The position numbers and the translations under genes are program-made. Of a stretch of DNA of 52,388 bases, positions 32,962 to 43,018 are shown in pieces. How positions within the stretch are numbered: the stretch's first letter is position 1; each line of letters begins with the position of its first letter. Below the pieces are notes generated by a model. That model was not told the origin of the DNA. It ran no database searches and was given only the letters and a program-made list of their open reading frames with translations. The DNA is from Odoribacteraceae bacterium (GTDB lineage: Bacteria; Bacteroidota; Bacteroidia; Bacteroidales; Marinifilaceae): NCBI GenBank assembly GCA_031276355.1, contig JAISNC010000059.1:1-52388 (forward strand), in the 5' to 3' direction.

Positions 32962-34437
32962 TTAATAGGCGCGGGCGAAAAGCACGCGGCGACGGGAAGG
33001 CCTCCCCGTCACCATGCAACCCCCCTCCTCCCCGGGAGCATCGAGCGGGATACAACGGATCGTCGCCTTGGTCTCCTCCTTGATCAAGGCCTCCGTCTCG
33101 GCAGTACCATCCCAGTGGCAAAGGAAAAATCCACCCTTCTCGTCCAGCAAGCGCTTGAACTCGTCGTAAGAATCCACCCGCGTGGTCATGGACTCGCGGA
33201 AACACGCCGCCTTCCGGTAAATATTCTGCTGGATCTCCTCCAGCAATCCCGCGACGTGCCGCGCGATGCCCCCTACCGGCAACGTCTCCTTGGCGAGGGT
33301 ATCCCGCCGTGCCACCTCGATCGTGTCGTTCTCGAGATCCCGCTCGCCCATCGCCAGTCGTACCGGCACGCCTTTTAACTCGTAATCGGCAAACTTCCAG
33401 CCCGGTTTCTGTGTATCCCGGTCGTCAAATTGCACCGAGATACCCAGCCCCCGAAGTTCGCTCGTGATAACGTTTACCCGCGAGCGAATCCTCTCCAATC
33501 CCTCGCTGCCCTTGTAAATCGGCACGATCACCACTTGCAACGGGGCCAACCGCGGCGGCAACACCAGCCCGTGATCGTCCGAATGGGCCATGATTAACGC
33601 CCCGATCAACCGCGTGGAAACGCCCCACGAGGTGGACCAGACGTGCTCCTGCGTCCCCTCCTTGGAGGCGAACGTCACGTCGAAGGCCCTGGCGAAATTC
33701 TGGCCCAAGAAGTGCGAGGTGCCGGCCTGTAACGCCTTCCCGTCTTGCATCAACGCCTCGATCGTGAGGGTATCCAGCGCGCCGGCAAACCGTTCCGACT
33801 CGCTCTTGTGGCCGATGATCACCGGCATCGCCATCCACCGCTCGGCAAACTCGGCATAGAGTTTCACCATCCGGTTGGCCTCCTCGATCGCCTCCTCGCG
33901 GGTGGCGTGGGCCGTGTGCCCTTCCTGCCAAAGGAACTCCGACGTACGCAAAAAGAGGCGCGTACGCATCTCCCAGCGCATCACGTTCGCCCACTGGTTG
34001 CACAGGATCGGGAGGTCGCGGTAGGACTGTATCCAATTTTTGTACGTGTTCCATATAATCGTCTCGGAGGTCGGCCGAATGATATACTCCTCTTCCAAGC
34101 GCGCTTCCGGGTCGACGATCACCCCTTCTCCCCCCGGGTCGTTCTTCAAACGATAATGGGTCACCACCGCGCACTCCTTGGCAAAGCCTTCCACGTGACT
34201 CGCCTCCTTGGAGAAAAAAGATTTGGGTATCAGCAACGGGAAATAGGCGTTACAATGCCCGGTCTCTTTGAACATCGTATCCAATTGTTGTTGTATCTTT
34301 TCCCACAGGGCATACCCGTAAGGCTTGATCACCATGCATCCTCGCACTGCCGAGTTCTCCGCCAGGCCGGCCTTGATCACTAAATCATTATACCACTGCG
34401 CGTAATTCTCTTCTTTCGATGTTAAAAACTTGGCCAT
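32962..34437 (-). CDS. proS: Prolyl-tRNA synthetase, archaeal/eukaryal type
   Basis: This 491-residue protein is a class II synthetase. Motif 2 is [21 protein letters not shown] and motif 3 includes [26 protein letters not shown]. An anticodon-binding domain and a zinc-binding-like C-terminal domain follow. The last residues, LFARAY, end in the tyrosine typical of the archaeal/eukaryal-type enzyme, the form usual in Bacteroidetes. There is no editing insertion, also normal for this class. It charges tRNA-Pro with proline. A TAAATTTG promoter box lies about 30 bp upstream. Confidence 0.96.
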   Translation of the reverse strand: MAKFLTSKEENYAQWYNDLVIKAGLAENSAVRGCMVIKPYGYALWEKIQQQLDTMFKETGHCNAYFPLLIPKSFFSKEASHVEGFAKECAVVTHYRLKNDPGGEGVIVDPEARLEEEYIIRPTSETIIWNTYKNWIQSYRDLPILCNQWANVMRWEMRTRLFLRTSEFLWQEGHTAHATREEAIEEANRMVKLYAEFAERWMAMPVIIGHKSESERFAGALDTLTIEALMQDGKALQAGTSHFLGQNFARAFDVTFASKEGTQEHVWSTSWGVSTRLIGALIMAHSDDHGLVLPPRLAPLQVVIVPIYKGSEGLERIRSRVNVITSELRGLGISVQFDDRDTQKPGWKFADYELKGVPVRLAMGERDLENDTIEVARRDTLAKETLPVGGIARHVAGLLEEIQQNIYRKAACFRESMTTRVDSYDEFKRLLDEKGGFFLCHWDGTAETEALIKEETKATIRCIPLDAPGEEGGCMVTGRPSRRRVLFARAY

Positions 34438-34466
34438 CTCTATTTATTTTTTGACTAAAACAGCGG

Positions 34467-34474
34467 CAAATTTA
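34467..34474 (-). promoter_or_regulatory. -7 box for proS (TAAATTTG, minus strand)
   Basis: On the minus strand TAAATTTG matches TAnnTTTG and lies 29 bp before the proS ATG. The -33 element is not clear. This promoter probably also serves pepT. Confidence 0.55.
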
Positions 34475-34667
34475 ATCAAAAAAGTGATCAAGCGAAAATT
34501 TGAGATACTCCTGTTCAGGATCACCGCGTCCAACTACAGCCACCACCCCTGTAAAAAAGAACGTTAGCGCTATATCGCGCCCGGGCATCCCGCTCGAGAT
34601 ACCTCGCCCGGTAAAACAACGGGAAAAACTTTATGATTCAATTAACAAGAAATCGCACGAAATTTGT

Positions 34668-34675
34668 TACATTTG
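34668..34675 (+). promoter_or_regulatory. -7 box for the low-complexity lipoprotein gene (TACATTTG)
   Basis: TACATTTG matches TAnnTTTG. It lies 30 bp before the ATG at 34706 and is divergent from the proS promoter about 190 bp to the left. Confidence 0.6.
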
Positions 34676-34705
34676 CAATACCAAACATAATCTTATCTTA
34701 GAGTT

Positions 34706-36154
34706 ATGAAAACGAGAATTTACACCACCGCATGGGCTGCTATACTGATAGCAAGCGCCTGCTCTAGCACGAGCAATTTTGCCCGCGCGATAGAGGACGA
34801 CATCTACTATGTACCTGGAGAACACTCCTTGTACGTACAGGAATTAGAGCAGCAGACGGGACAGGCTATTGATCCGAGTATACTGCAAAATCACAACAAT
34901 ACGCCCCTTTACAACGGGGAAAACGAGAACCGGGACAACGTGAACACGAACTCCCACGCGATAGGGATGGCCCGGTACGCCACGCAACAACAGGTCGATG
35001 AGGCAGAGGCCTCAAACCCCGGGACGATCGACGTCATCACGCCGCCCGAGGATGACGGTTACTGGATGAGCGGCTTCAACGGCAGCGAGTACGACTTGCG
35101 AGAGTGCGTGCGGATCATGAACCTGTACCCGGAAGGGTTCGCTCTTTTCGGCAACGGGTACGAGATCGCCCTGACCCTCTCGTTCAGTCCCGACTGGAAC
35201 GTCTACACGTTAAACAACCGCTACTGGTGGTTCCCGACCTCCTCGAACATCAATCTTTATCCCAAATTCCTGTTTGGCACCTACCCGACTTACGCCATGA
35301 CCATGATCTGGAATAACCCTCGCTTTGATTCTTACGCGTTCAGCAACCTTTACGACTTCCGTTTCGGGGTGAGCGGACGCTACTGGAGCGTGGGCTGGAG
35401 TTGGGGATACTACGACCCGTGGTATTACAACTCGTGGTACTATAGCCCGTGGTATCATGACCACTACTACTACCGCTATCATGACCACTACTACCGGTAT
35501 CATCACCACTACCACGATTGGGAGTACTATCATCACTACCGTGATCATCGCCCCTATTATGCCGGGAGTCGCTCGAACTACGTATCACGACACGTCTACA
35601 CGGGACGAAGAGACTCCTATTATAATAGCCGGACGAATTACAGCCACGCGAACAGGTCAAGAAGTAGTCACGTCAATAGCCAGAGCACGAACGCCCGGAG
35701 TAACTATAACCGGAACAACGCCGTCAATCAAGGGGACAACTCCCGGAGCGGTACCAGCTCGTATACACGAAACCAGCACGATAGCCGGATCATAAACGGT
35801 AACACCAGCTCCTCTACCCGGAACACGCCGGCACAGGGCACGTCCGGTAACAATAACAGCCGTAGCCATTACACGCGGAGCAGTTCGACCTCGACAAGTT
35901 CAAGCGGCACCACAAGCCGGTCGACTAACACCTCGAGTAGTAGCCGGCAAAGCACCTCCTCTTCCTCCTCGAGCGGGAGCAGCAGGAGCAACAGCAGTTC
36001 AAATAGCCGGAGCACCACCCCCGCTGGCGGGAGTAGCAGTAGTTCGTATAGCAGAAGTAGCGGGAGCAGCAGCAGCGGGAGTAGTAGCAGGAGTAGCAGC
36101 CGCTCCTCCGGTTCTTCCAGCAGCTCCAGTTCCCGTTCCAACACGAGAAGATAA
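34706..36154 (+). CDS. Low-complexity exported lipoprotein, Tyr/His-rich then Ser/Arg-rich
   Basis: This 482-residue protein starts with a lipoprotein signal (AAILIASACSS, Cys19). Residues 20-225 are a folded-looking domain rich in aromatic residues. Residues 230-290 form a Tyr/His/Trp/Asp-rich tract (for example YHDHYYYRYHDHYYRY), and residues 300-482 are Ser/Arg/Asn/Thr-rich and disordered. Histidine-rich tracts may bind metal, and the Ser-rich tail may be a wall- or surface-exposed spacer. I know of similar Bacteroidetes lipoproteins but of no function. The gene stands alone on the plus strand, 33 bp before the FadL-like gene. Confidence 0.8.
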   Translation: MKTRIYTTAWAAILIASACSSTSNFARAIEDDIYYVPGEHSLYVQELEQQTGQAIDPSILQNHNNTPLYNGENENRDNVNTNSHAIGMARYATQQQVDEAEASNPGTIDVITPPEDDGYWMSGFNGSEYDLRECVRIMNLYPEGFALFGNGYEIALTLSFSPDWNVYTLNNRYWWFPTSSNINLYPKFLFGTYPTYAMTMIWNNPRFDSYAFSNLYDFRFGVSGRYWSVGWSWGYYDPWYYNSWYYSPWYHDHYYYRYHDHYYRYHHHYHDWEYYHHYRDHRPYYAGSRSNYVSRHVYTGRRDSYYNSRTNYSHANRSRSSHVNSQSTNARSNYNRNNAVNQGDNSRSGTSSYTRNQHDSRIINGNTSSSTRNTPAQGTSGNNNSRSHYTRSSSTSTSSSGTTSRSTNTSSSSRQSTSSSSSSGSSRSNSSSNSRSTTPAGGSSSSSYSRSSGSSSSGSSSRSSSRSSGSSSSSSSRSNTRR

Positions 36155-36187
36155 ACGCGTGACCATGCAAAGTATAACATCTTGGAT

Positions 36188-37657
36188 ATGAATAAAAAGA
36201 TTTTACTTCTCTCCGCGGGCTTGCTCTGCGCGCTCCTCGCGTCGGCCCAAGACCCGCTAAGCATCTTGCGATTCTCCCGTTTGTCTCCACACGGCTCCGC
36301 CCGCTCCACCGCCATGGGCGGGGCTTTCGGGGCACTCGGCGGGGATCTTTCCGCCATCCATGTCAACCCGGGGGGAGTCGGGGTGTTTCGCGCATCGGAG
36401 TTCAACATCACTCCCTACCTCGACTTCGACAAGACGAAGGCCGTGGACAAAGAGAGCACGAGCGCCTTCCGCATCGGGAACATGGGCATCGTGTTGAACT
36501 TCCCGTTCCGGAGCGGTATACGAAGGGGCATCAACTTCGCGTTCAATTACGTCAACATGAACAATTTTAACCGGAACATCCTGCAATACGGGGGCGTGAA
36601 CGCGGAGTCATCTCTTATCGATGTTTGGGGAGCGCAAGCCAATGGATACACCACGGACAAGCTACGCGACGAGGCGTGGTTGGCATACGAGACCGCGTTA
36701 ATCGACTTGCGCGAGAACTCCAACGACGAGTACAAGTCACAACTCTATCGAGGAGATCGAGTAGAACAAGAGAGATACATTACAGAAAGGGGTTATCAAG
36801 GGGAGTATGTATTCTCCGTGGGGGTTAATTTCAGCGATAAGTTCTATGTAGGAGGCTCCTTGGGTTCGCAAATCATCAAGTACACGTACCACAGCCAATA
36901 CTGGGAAGGGGTGCGCAGTGACACTTCCATTTTGGATGAATTCACTCACGATGTGGTTTTTGAAACCACCGGGTCGGGAGTCAACCTCAAGGTAGGGGCC
37001 ATCTATCGCCCCGTCTCGTTCCTGCGTCTTGGCTTAGCCATCCACACCCCGACCTACTATAAACTATCGGCTTACAATGAAAACGGCATCGAATCCTTTT
37101 TCAATACCCCGCCGCTGAAGGATCAACCGTGGACACAACTCGACAAGAGCGTAACCTCCGAGTACGATTATCACTTGCAAACCCCCTGGCGTTTCATCTC
37201 GAGCATCGCGCTTGTCCTGAATAAACGATTCATTCTCAGTGCCGATTATGAGTTAGTGGACTATCCCTCCGCCGATCTCCAGGACACCTACCACGGGGAG
37301 TACGACTGGATTCGCGAATTTCTCGAGGCCAACACGCGGAGAGCGCATAACTTTCGTGTCGGTACAGAATTTCGCGTCAACAGCCTGCTCAGCCTGCGAG
37401 GCGGGTATGCCTATCAGGGAGCCCCCTACGCCCGAGGCGACTGGAACGAGAAGAACCACCTTCAATCCCTGTCAACCGGAGCGGGATTCAACTTCGGCAA
37501 CTTCTACACGGATGTTGCCTACCTCTACAAGACCGCGACGGACACGGATTACTTTTACAGTCACCATACCGACGACGGGAAACTCTTTAGTTCAAAGAAG
37601 ATCGAAACCACGCTTCGTAATCAGGAGTTCCGCTGCTCCTTCGGTGTAAAATTCTAA
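36188..37657 (+). CDS. FadL/OmpP1-like outer-membrane protein
   Basis: The ATG at 36188 is preferred to one two codons earlier and gives 489 residues with a signal peptide (ILLLSAGLLCALLASAQ). The N-terminal plug-like region, HGSARSTAMGGAFGALGGDLSAIHVNPGG, is the OmpP1/FadL/TodX signature. Many alternating beta strands follow, and the chain ends in phenylalanine (VKF) as outer-membrane barrels do. FadL proteins let hydrophobic compounds across the outer membrane, but Bacteroidetes members have unknown cargo. The gene probably shares a transcript with the lipoprotein upstream. Confidence 0.85.
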   Translation: MNKKILLLSAGLLCALLASAQDPLSILRFSRLSPHGSARSTAMGGAFGALGGDLSAIHVNPGGVGVFRASEFNITPYLDFDKTKAVDKESTSAFRIGNMGIVLNFPFRSGIRRGINFAFNYVNMNNFNRNILQYGGVNAESSLIDVWGAQANGYTTDKLRDEAWLAYETALIDLRENSNDEYKSQLYRGDRVEQERYITERGYQGEYVFSVGVNFSDKFYVGGSLGSQIIKYTYHSQYWEGVRSDTSILDEFTHDVVFETTGSGVNLKVGAIYRPVSFLRLGLAIHTPTYYKLSAYNENGIESFFNTPPLKDQPWTQLDKSVTSEYDYHLQTPWRFISSIALVLNKRFILSADYELVDYPSADLQDTYHGEYDWIREFLEANTRRAHNFRVGTEFRVNSLLSLRGGYAYQGAPYARGDWNEKNHLQSLSTGAGFNFGNFYTDVAYLYKTATDTDYFYSHHTDDGKLFSSKKIETTLRNQEFRCSFGVKF

Positions 37658-37789
37658 CCAACAGCGCTCTTCCGGTCTGCCGCGCCCATGCACGCGCCCC
37701 GGAAGAGTTATTTTTTTTCTCCACCACCCATGCCAACGATCACGCGAGAAGAAGTCGCCACTCCCCCATCACTTGACACGAAACATACC

Positions 37790-38557
37790 ATGACCTCTAA
37801 CGACGAATTAAAAAAGATTGCCCGCTTCATCGCCGAGTACGCTACCTGCCTGCTGGCATCGGGCGTGCACACGTCACGCGTCATCCGTAACTCTTGCCGG
37901 ATCGGCGCGTCATTCGGGGTAAAGATCAAGATGTCCACCACGCATAAAACCATCGTGCTCACCACCCATGACCGGGAAAACGCCAACGTCTACACCGAAG
38001 TGGTGGAGATCCCCGCCTTGCCCATTAACTTTGAATACAACTCCGAGTTAAGTGCCTTGAGCTGGGAAGCGTACGACACGCGCCTCACGCTGGAGGAGTT
38101 ACGCGAAAAATACAACCGGATCATCTCCCGTCCCAAGATGTCCCCCCGCCTCGTTCTCTTCCTGGTAGGCCTGGCAAACGCCTCCTTCTGCAAGTTATTC
38201 GGCGGGAGCTGGCTCGCCGTTGGCATCGTGCTGGTAGCCACGCTCGCCGGGTTCTTCACGCGGCAACAGATGCAACGCCGGGGCATCAACCACTTCATCA
38301 TCTTCACCGTTTCCGCCTTCGTGTCGGCCATGAGCGCCACCACGGCCCTCGCGTGCGACAGCACGGCCGAGATAGCCATCGCTACCAGCGTTCTTTTTCT
38401 CATCCCGGGCGTGCCGCTCATCAACGGGGTCATCGACATCGTGGAGGGGCACGCGGTGATCGGCTGTTCTCGCTTGATCCACGCCTTCCTGATCATCATC
38501 TGCATCACGGTCGGGTTATCCTGCCCCTTGATATTATTTAAGACCAGCCTGCTATGA
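37790..38557 (+). CDS. Threonine/serine exporter, ThrE N-terminal (large) half
   Basis: The ATG at 37790 gives 255 residues. An earlier in-frame start would add a poorly conserved, proline-rich 34 residues. The soluble N-terminal part (residues 1-110) holds the conserved ATCLLASGVHTSRV segment. Five hydrophobic helices follow, with PGVPLINGVIDI, the ThrE signature. ThrE exporters use the proton gradient to pump out threonine and serine. Here, as in many bacteria, the protein is split in two genes, and the small half follows with a 4-bp overlap. Confidence 0.88.
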   Translation: MTSNDELKKIARFIAEYATCLLASGVHTSRVIRNSCRIGASFGVKIKMSTTHKTIVLTTHDRENANVYTEVVEIPALPINFEYNSELSALSWEAYDTRLTLEELREKYNRIISRPKMSPRLVLFLVGLANASFCKLFGGSWLAVGIVLVATLAGFFTRQQMQRRGINHFIIFTVSAFVSAMSATTALACDSTAEIAIATSVLFLIPGVPLINGVIDIVEGHAVIGCSRLIHAFLIIICITVGLSCPLILFKTSLL

Positions 38558-39099
38558 TACTCGCGGAGATTCTCACGGACGGCCTGCTGGCCGCCATCGC
38601 CGGTATCGGGTTCGGCGCGGTCTCTTACCCGCCCACCCGGGCATTCAAGTACATCGCTATCCTGGCCGCCGTGGGGCACGCCTTTCGTTATACCTTGATG
38701 AACCACGGCGAGGTAGACATTGCCACGGCCTCCTTCTTCGCCTCGTTCGTCGTCGGGATCTTGTCGTTATGGTTCGGGAGGGTGTCGCGCTGCCCGATGA
38801 CCGTCCTCTATATCCCCGCCCTGTTGCCGATGATCCCCGGCATGTACGCGTACAAAAGCGTCTTCGCGCTGGTCATGTTCATGCAACACCTGGAAGAGCC
38901 CCTTCTCGCGGCGCGATACCTGCAGGAACTCTTCTCGAACCTTATCGTGACCGTCAGCACCGTCTTTCTGCTAGCCGTCGGGGCCACGCTGCTCATATTC
39001 ATCTTGCCCAAAAGGGTCTACTCGCTCACCCGGCAAAGAAGAGACCGCTCGGGCCGCGGCCCCCGCGACCCCCGCGACCGGGACGACGAGCCGGAGTAA
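38554..39099 (+). CDS. Threonine/serine exporter, ThrE_2 (small) half
   Basis: This 181-residue protein has five hydrophobic helices. It contains PALLPMIPGMYAYKSVF, the ThrE_2 counterpart of the PG-turn in the large half. The C-terminal 30 residues are Arg/Asp-rich (RRDRSGRGPRDPRDRDDEPE) and hydrophilic. It starts inside the stop region of the large subunit (ATGA), so the two halves are made together and should form one exporter. Confidence 0.88.
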   Translation: MILAEILTDGLLAAIAGIGFGAVSYPPTRAFKYIAILAAVGHAFRYTLMNHGEVDIATASFFASFVVGILSLWFGRVSRCPMTVLYIPALLPMIPGMYAYKSVFALVMFMQHLEEPLLAARYLQELFSNLIVTVSTVFLLAVGATLLIFILPKRVYSLTRQRRDRSGRGPRDPRDRDDEPE

Positions 39100-39170
39100 C
39101 CCCGGGGAGGCCACACGACCCGGTGGATGGCCTTCTCTTTTCAACCCGGAAGGATCATGAAAAAGCGGGA

Positions 39171-39198
39171 GCCGTCTCGAAAGTCAACTCGAGACGGC
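39171..39198 (-). terminator. Hairpin terminator between two convergent operons
   Basis: GCCGTCTCGA pairs with TCGAGACGGC around an 8-nt loop. Read leftward it is followed by TCCCGC and a T-run, so it suits the PKD-like lipoprotein operon. Read rightward it is followed by an A-run, so it is weaker for the ThrE genes. Confidence 0.7.
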
Positions 39199-39234
39199 CC
39201 CTAAAAAAATCTCTCCAAGAATAGGGAACCCGCG

Positions 39235-40752
39235 TCAGAAACTCGTCGTGGAGGTCAACGAGCGGTAGAAGACGTGGCGGGGATTCCCCTGCCCGGAATA
39301 CACGGCCAGCGGCTCCTCGACGACCAGCGGGGAGGAGGCCTGGTAATCGTAGATACGGAGGGTCCAGTTCCCATTGCGCGTGGTCAACACCGTGAGATTG
39401 TAATACGTCTTGTTATCGATGTACCGGGCGACCGTGTGGACGTGAACCACTTGTTCCCCGGAAGGAAGCGCGACCACCTTCGCCTCCGTCCGGTTCACGA
39501 GGTTGTAATACCACACCTCGTTGTCCCCCTTCGAGAAATAGAGCACGTCCATGTTCCGGTGTGTCCCGCGGACGGAGGCCTCGAGGACGTTGCTCCCGGC
39601 AGGAATCACGACCGAGGTGGCGATCGGATTCATGAGCAGCGGGGCGGTCGGCATTTCCCACATCGCCTGTGACATGAACCCGTTGATAACCATGCCATGA
39701 TACTCGCCGGTGCCCCGGTTCTTCATGATCGCGACCCCGCCCTGGAACATTTCCGCCTTCTCCCGCATGAATACCATGTCGTAATCCATGTTGTTAACGG
39801 GAGGAGTCCCCCCGGGGCGGATGGCATTGTAGGAGCCGCGGAACGTGTTGAGTTGCTTCAGCGAGCGCGTGTCCGGGTCGAAGACGAGGAACTGGCCCAT
39901 GTACGAGCGGCACATGTTGACGGGATCTACCCGCGAGCCGGGTGTCACGACACCCCATTTCCCGATGTTCTCGACGCGCGTATCCAGAACGTACGAGACG
40001 CTGTCGTTGAAGAGCACCTTCGTATCGGTGGTGCAACTCAAACTCCCGGGGGCGAAGCGGGGGGGTGTTCCCATGAAGAGGTTCTCGATTTTATTCAGCA
40101 ACTCCATATTCTCGACGTTGTACAGCTGAACGGTAGAGCGTGTCAAGAGGTAAAGGCAGTTGAGGTTGTTGTAGATGGTGTCGCGATTCTCCTCGAGGGG
40201 GACGATCACCGTGATCTGGCGCGCGTCGGCGCAGGCGATGCCCTCGCCGGGCACGCCTTCACCGTTGACGTTCTTGATGATGTCGGTAGCGACACGCCCG
40301 TCGGGGAAGATAAAGTCGATATCCGCCACCCCGTCGATGTCCTTCATGACGTACCAGCCCTCGGCGAAGTGAGTGGTTACCTTGAGCGTCGTGTAGTAGT
40401 ACTTATAGAGGCCCGTCTTCTTGTTCGTGATCTGAAGGGCGATCCGGTAATTCAAGGCGGGGGCGATCATCACGGGATACACCAACTCCTTCTCCCGCCC
40501 GATGGTGTCACGCGCCATTTCCGTGGAATAGATGTACCAGAGATAGTCATGTGCCGCCTCGTCCGCGCCTTCCGCCAGGATGGGGAGAATACGCAGGGTG
40601 TCCGAGTACTCCATCGAGTACTCTGCCTGGATGCCCGATAGGGCCGCGGGGGCAAGTGTCTCCTCGTCAATATAGGTGTAGTTGCCGGGGTCGGTGACGC
40701 AACCGGCAAAGAGCGCAACGAGTAGCGCGATACTATAATATACGTGTTTCAT
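39235..40752 (-). CDS. PKD-like family lipoprotein
   Basis: This 505-residue protein has a lipoprotein signal (YYSIALLVALFAGCVTD, Cys18). A first domain with the strand EYSDTLRILPILAE, about residues 45-120, fits a PKD-like fold. A beta-propeller-like region follows with WYVMKDIDGVADIDF. This family is often the last gene of SusC/SusD-type loci lacking glycoside hydrolases. It probably sits on the cell surface and helps bind a nutrient, perhaps a peptide or protein. It lies 12 bp after the DUF4843 gene, and a terminator hairpin follows. Confidence 0.82.
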   Translation of the reverse strand: MKHVYYSIALLVALFAGCVTDPGNYTYIDEETLAPAALSGIQAEYSMEYSDTLRILPILAEGADEAAHDYLWYIYSTEMARDTIGREKELVYPVMIAPALNYRIALQITNKKTGLYKYYYTTLKVTTHFAEGWYVMKDIDGVADIDFIFPDGRVATDIIKNVNGEGVPGEGIACADARQITVIVPLEENRDTIYNNLNCLYLLTRSTVQLYNVENMELLNKIENLFMGTPPRFAPGSLSCTTDTKVLFNDSVSYVLDTRVENIGKWGVVTPGSRVDPVNMCRSYMGQFLVFDPDTRSLKQLNTFRGSYNAIRPGGTPPVNNMDYDMVFMREKAEMFQGGVAIMKNRGTGEYHGMVINGFMSQAMWEMPTAPLLMNPIATSVVIPAGSNVLEASVRGTHRNMDVLYFSKGDNEVWYYNLVNRTEAKVVALPSGEQVVHVHTVARYIDNKTYYNLTVLTTRNGNWTLRIYDYQASSPLVVEEPLAVYSGQGNPRHVFYRSLTSTTSF

Positions 40753-40764
40753 GGCATCTGTTTT

Positions 40765-41529
40765 TTAAATGGTGGGGAAAATCACGGGTTGCCCGTTTCC
40801 CTCGACAAGGACGGGGTTAACGGCGTTGTAGGCGGCGAGTTTCTCGCGGGCCTGCTGGTTGTAGTATTTCCTGACGGCGAGGGGGTACGTGGAGACGTCA
40901 TCCTCGAAGAAGTGGAAACCGACGTACGTGACGATGAACCAGTGCTTGCGCTCGCCGTACTCGCCAAAGACGTGGTGCCACCCGACGGTAGACCCGGGGC
41001 GCCAGTTGGTGCTCGGAAGGAAACGGGCGGAGAATTTGACCTGGAAGGTGGCCTGGCGCTCGATCCCGACACGGAAGTGCTCGTTGGGGACAAGGCGCAG
41101 GACGAGCGTGACGGCCTCGTGCAGGAGCGAGGTGTCGCGCAGGAGGACGAGGGGCATCCGGTAGGAGACGGCACCGGCGGGAATGTTCATCGCGGGGGCG
41201 ATGGCGGGGTCGTCAAACGGGATGTAGTGCACCCCGGGGCGGGCAGCGTCGGTAGAGTCGGCGTTGGCTTGCTCGATGCCGAAGGAGCGGTCGAAGGTGG
41301 CGGGGATTCCCATGGTACGGAGGTCGAGGTATAGCGTGTCGCGCTCCTTGTTGCCGCTGTTGATGAAAGAGTAGAAGAGGCTATCGCGCTGGAAGACGTG
41401 GATGGTCTGGTAGGTACCGCGATAGAAGTAGATGGCATCGTTCCCGCTGTAAGCGGGAGGCTCAATCCCGGTGCAAGCGGCGACGAGGGCCGCGAGCGGG
41501 AGGGTAATGAAAAAAATTATCTTGTTCAT
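40765..41529 (-). CDS. DUF4843 lipoprotein
   Basis: This 254-residue protein has a lipoprotein signal (LPLAALVAACTG, Cys19). The body is beta-rich, with the family segment YSGNDAIYFYRG at the N-terminus, then RDTLYLDLRTMG. It ends with a segment rich in aromatic residues (GWHHVFGEYGERKHWFIV). DUF4843 proteins regularly accompany SusC/SusD pairs and PKD-like lipoproteins, so it is probably a surface component of the same uptake complex. Its exact ligand is unknown. The gap to the SusD gene is 19 bp. Confidence 0.88.
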   Translation of the reverse strand: MNKIIFFITLPLAALVAACTGIEPPAYSGNDAIYFYRGTYQTIHVFQRDSLFYSFINSGNKERDTLYLDLRTMGIPATFDRSFGIEQANADSTDAARPGVHYIPFDDPAIAPAMNIPAGAVSYRMPLVLLRDTSLLHEAVTLVLRLVPNEHFRVGIERQATFQVKFSARFLPSTNWRPGSTVGWHHVFGEYGERKHWFIVTYVGFHFFEDDVSTYPLAVRKYYNQQAREKLAAYNAVNPVLVEGNGQPVIFPTI

Positions 41530-41548
41530 GGTGTTGTTTTTTCACGAT

Positions 41549-42994
41549 TTACTCGAAGTTGGCTTGTTGCTCGGGCTTGGGTAGTTGGTAGGGGACGTTC
41601 TCGACAATGACGGGCCACGTGAGATTCGGTTGCCCGAGGCGCTTGTAGAAGTAGAACATCTGGCCCTCGCAGAAAAATTCTTTCCGGTATTCACGCTCGA
41701 GGCGGGAGTGAACGTCGGCGGGGGTGACAAGGCTGTTGTCGATGGAGAGGTCCATGACCCGGGCGACGCGGAAATCGACCAAGAGGCGGTTTGCCTCGTC
41801 TAACGGGCCGTGTGCCATGACGATGAAGTACATCTCGGCGAGCCGGATGAGGGGCACGACGGTCGCCGCCGTCTTGGCATCGGGATCGTAGTATTTCTTG
41901 AAGACCGCTTGTTGCTTGACGGCCTGGAAAATCTCCCAGTAGCGATTTGGCTTGTTGCGAATGTCGTTCGAATGGGCGGTTTTTTCCCACGCCTCGTCGA
42001 TGGTGGTAAGCTCTTGCTTGCAATTGCCGAGGAAAAAGAAGGATTCGATGTTCGACAAGAGGTGCGCGTTGTGCACGGCGAAGATATGTTCAACGCCCAT
42101 CGTGAGGTCGGCATCCACGTCGATATCACCGCCGACGGTACGCTCGGTGGCAAGCTCGAAGACGCGGGTAGAGCTGCCGGAGATCGTGGCCTCGATGACG
42201 GCGCGGGCGTGCGTGACGGCCAAGTCGTGGTGCCCTATCCACTGGTAATAACGCGCTTTAGTCGCCTGGACGGCCAGGTAGTTAAAACGGTTCTGGCGGA
42301 AGTACCAAAATTCGTTGTCCGGCCCGTTGCTGCCGCTGTTGAGGATCGAGGAGTGGTACCGTTTGATGGGATCGTCGGCCAGTAGCTCGCCGGCCGCGTC
42401 GAGGTCATCAATGATCGCGCGAAGGACGCGCCCGTAGGAGATCGACACGAGCTTGTCGACATCCCGCGTGACCTCCCGGACGTACGGTATGGCAATGGCC
42501 GAGGTGTCGGCGTTGACGGGAACGGGGCCCCACAAGCGAAGCACGTCAAAATGAAGGAAAGCCCGAAGTCCAAGGGCCTCCCCCTTGACAAGGTTGTAGT
42601 TGCCGGCGGTGAAGATCTCTTTTTTCTCGTCGATGGCACCGAGAAGGCTATTGAGGCTGACGATGGCGTTGTAATAGGCGCGCCAGGTGTTGGTGATGTG
42701 ATTCTTGACGATGGATTGTTCGAAGCGATAGTCCCGCAGGTAGCCCTCGAGGCTGGCATCGGTGGAGACATCCCAGTGCCGGACGAGCAGCTCGGGGAGT
42801 TGCATGGTCATCGTGCGACCGTAGAGGGCGGGGTCGGCCATGGCGACGTAAACGCCGGCGAGGACACCCTGGAATCCCTCCTCGTCACGGTACATGTCGG
42901 ATGCTTTGATCTCGCCGGCCGGGCTGACATCTAACCAGTCGTTGCAAGCAACGAGCAGGAAGGCGGCGAAGATGAACGTGTATAGTGTTTTCAT
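41549..42994 (-). CDS. SusD/RagB-family surface lipoprotein
   Basis: This 481-residue protein has a lipoprotein signal ending VACNDWLDVSP (Cys17), the classic SusD opening. It is helix-rich, with tetratricopeptide-like helices such as VKGEALGLRAFLHFDVLRLWGPVP, another SusD signature. The C-terminal REFFCEGQMFYFYKRLG segment is also typical. SusD proteins form the lid of the SusC transporter and hold the nutrient on the cell surface. It is the second gene after susC with only 24 bp between. Confidence 0.95.
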   Translation of the reverse strand: MKTLYTFIFAAFLLVACNDWLDVSPAGEIKASDMYRDEEGFQGVLAGVYVAMADPALYGRTMTMQLPELLVRHWDVSTDASLEGYLRDYRFEQSIVKNHITNTWRAYYNAIVSLNSLLGAIDEKKEIFTAGNYNLVKGEALGLRAFLHFDVLRLWGPVPVNADTSAIAIPYVREVTRDVDKLVSISYGRVLRAIIDDLDAAGELLADDPIKRYHSSILNSGSNGPDNEFWYFRQNRFNYLAVQATKARYYQWIGHHDLAVTHARAVIEATISGSSTRVFELATERTVGGDIDVDADLTMGVEHIFAVHNAHLLSNIESFFFLGNCKQELTTIDEAWEKTAHSNDIRNKPNRYWEIFQAVKQQAVFKKYYDPDAKTAATVVPLIRLAEMYFIVMAHGPLDEANRLLVDFRVARVMDLSIDNSLVTPADVHSRLEREYRKEFFCEGQMFYFYKRLGQPNLTWPVIVENVPYQLPKPEQQANFE

Positions 42995-43018
42995 ATCGTG
43001 TATATTACAAGTGAATAA

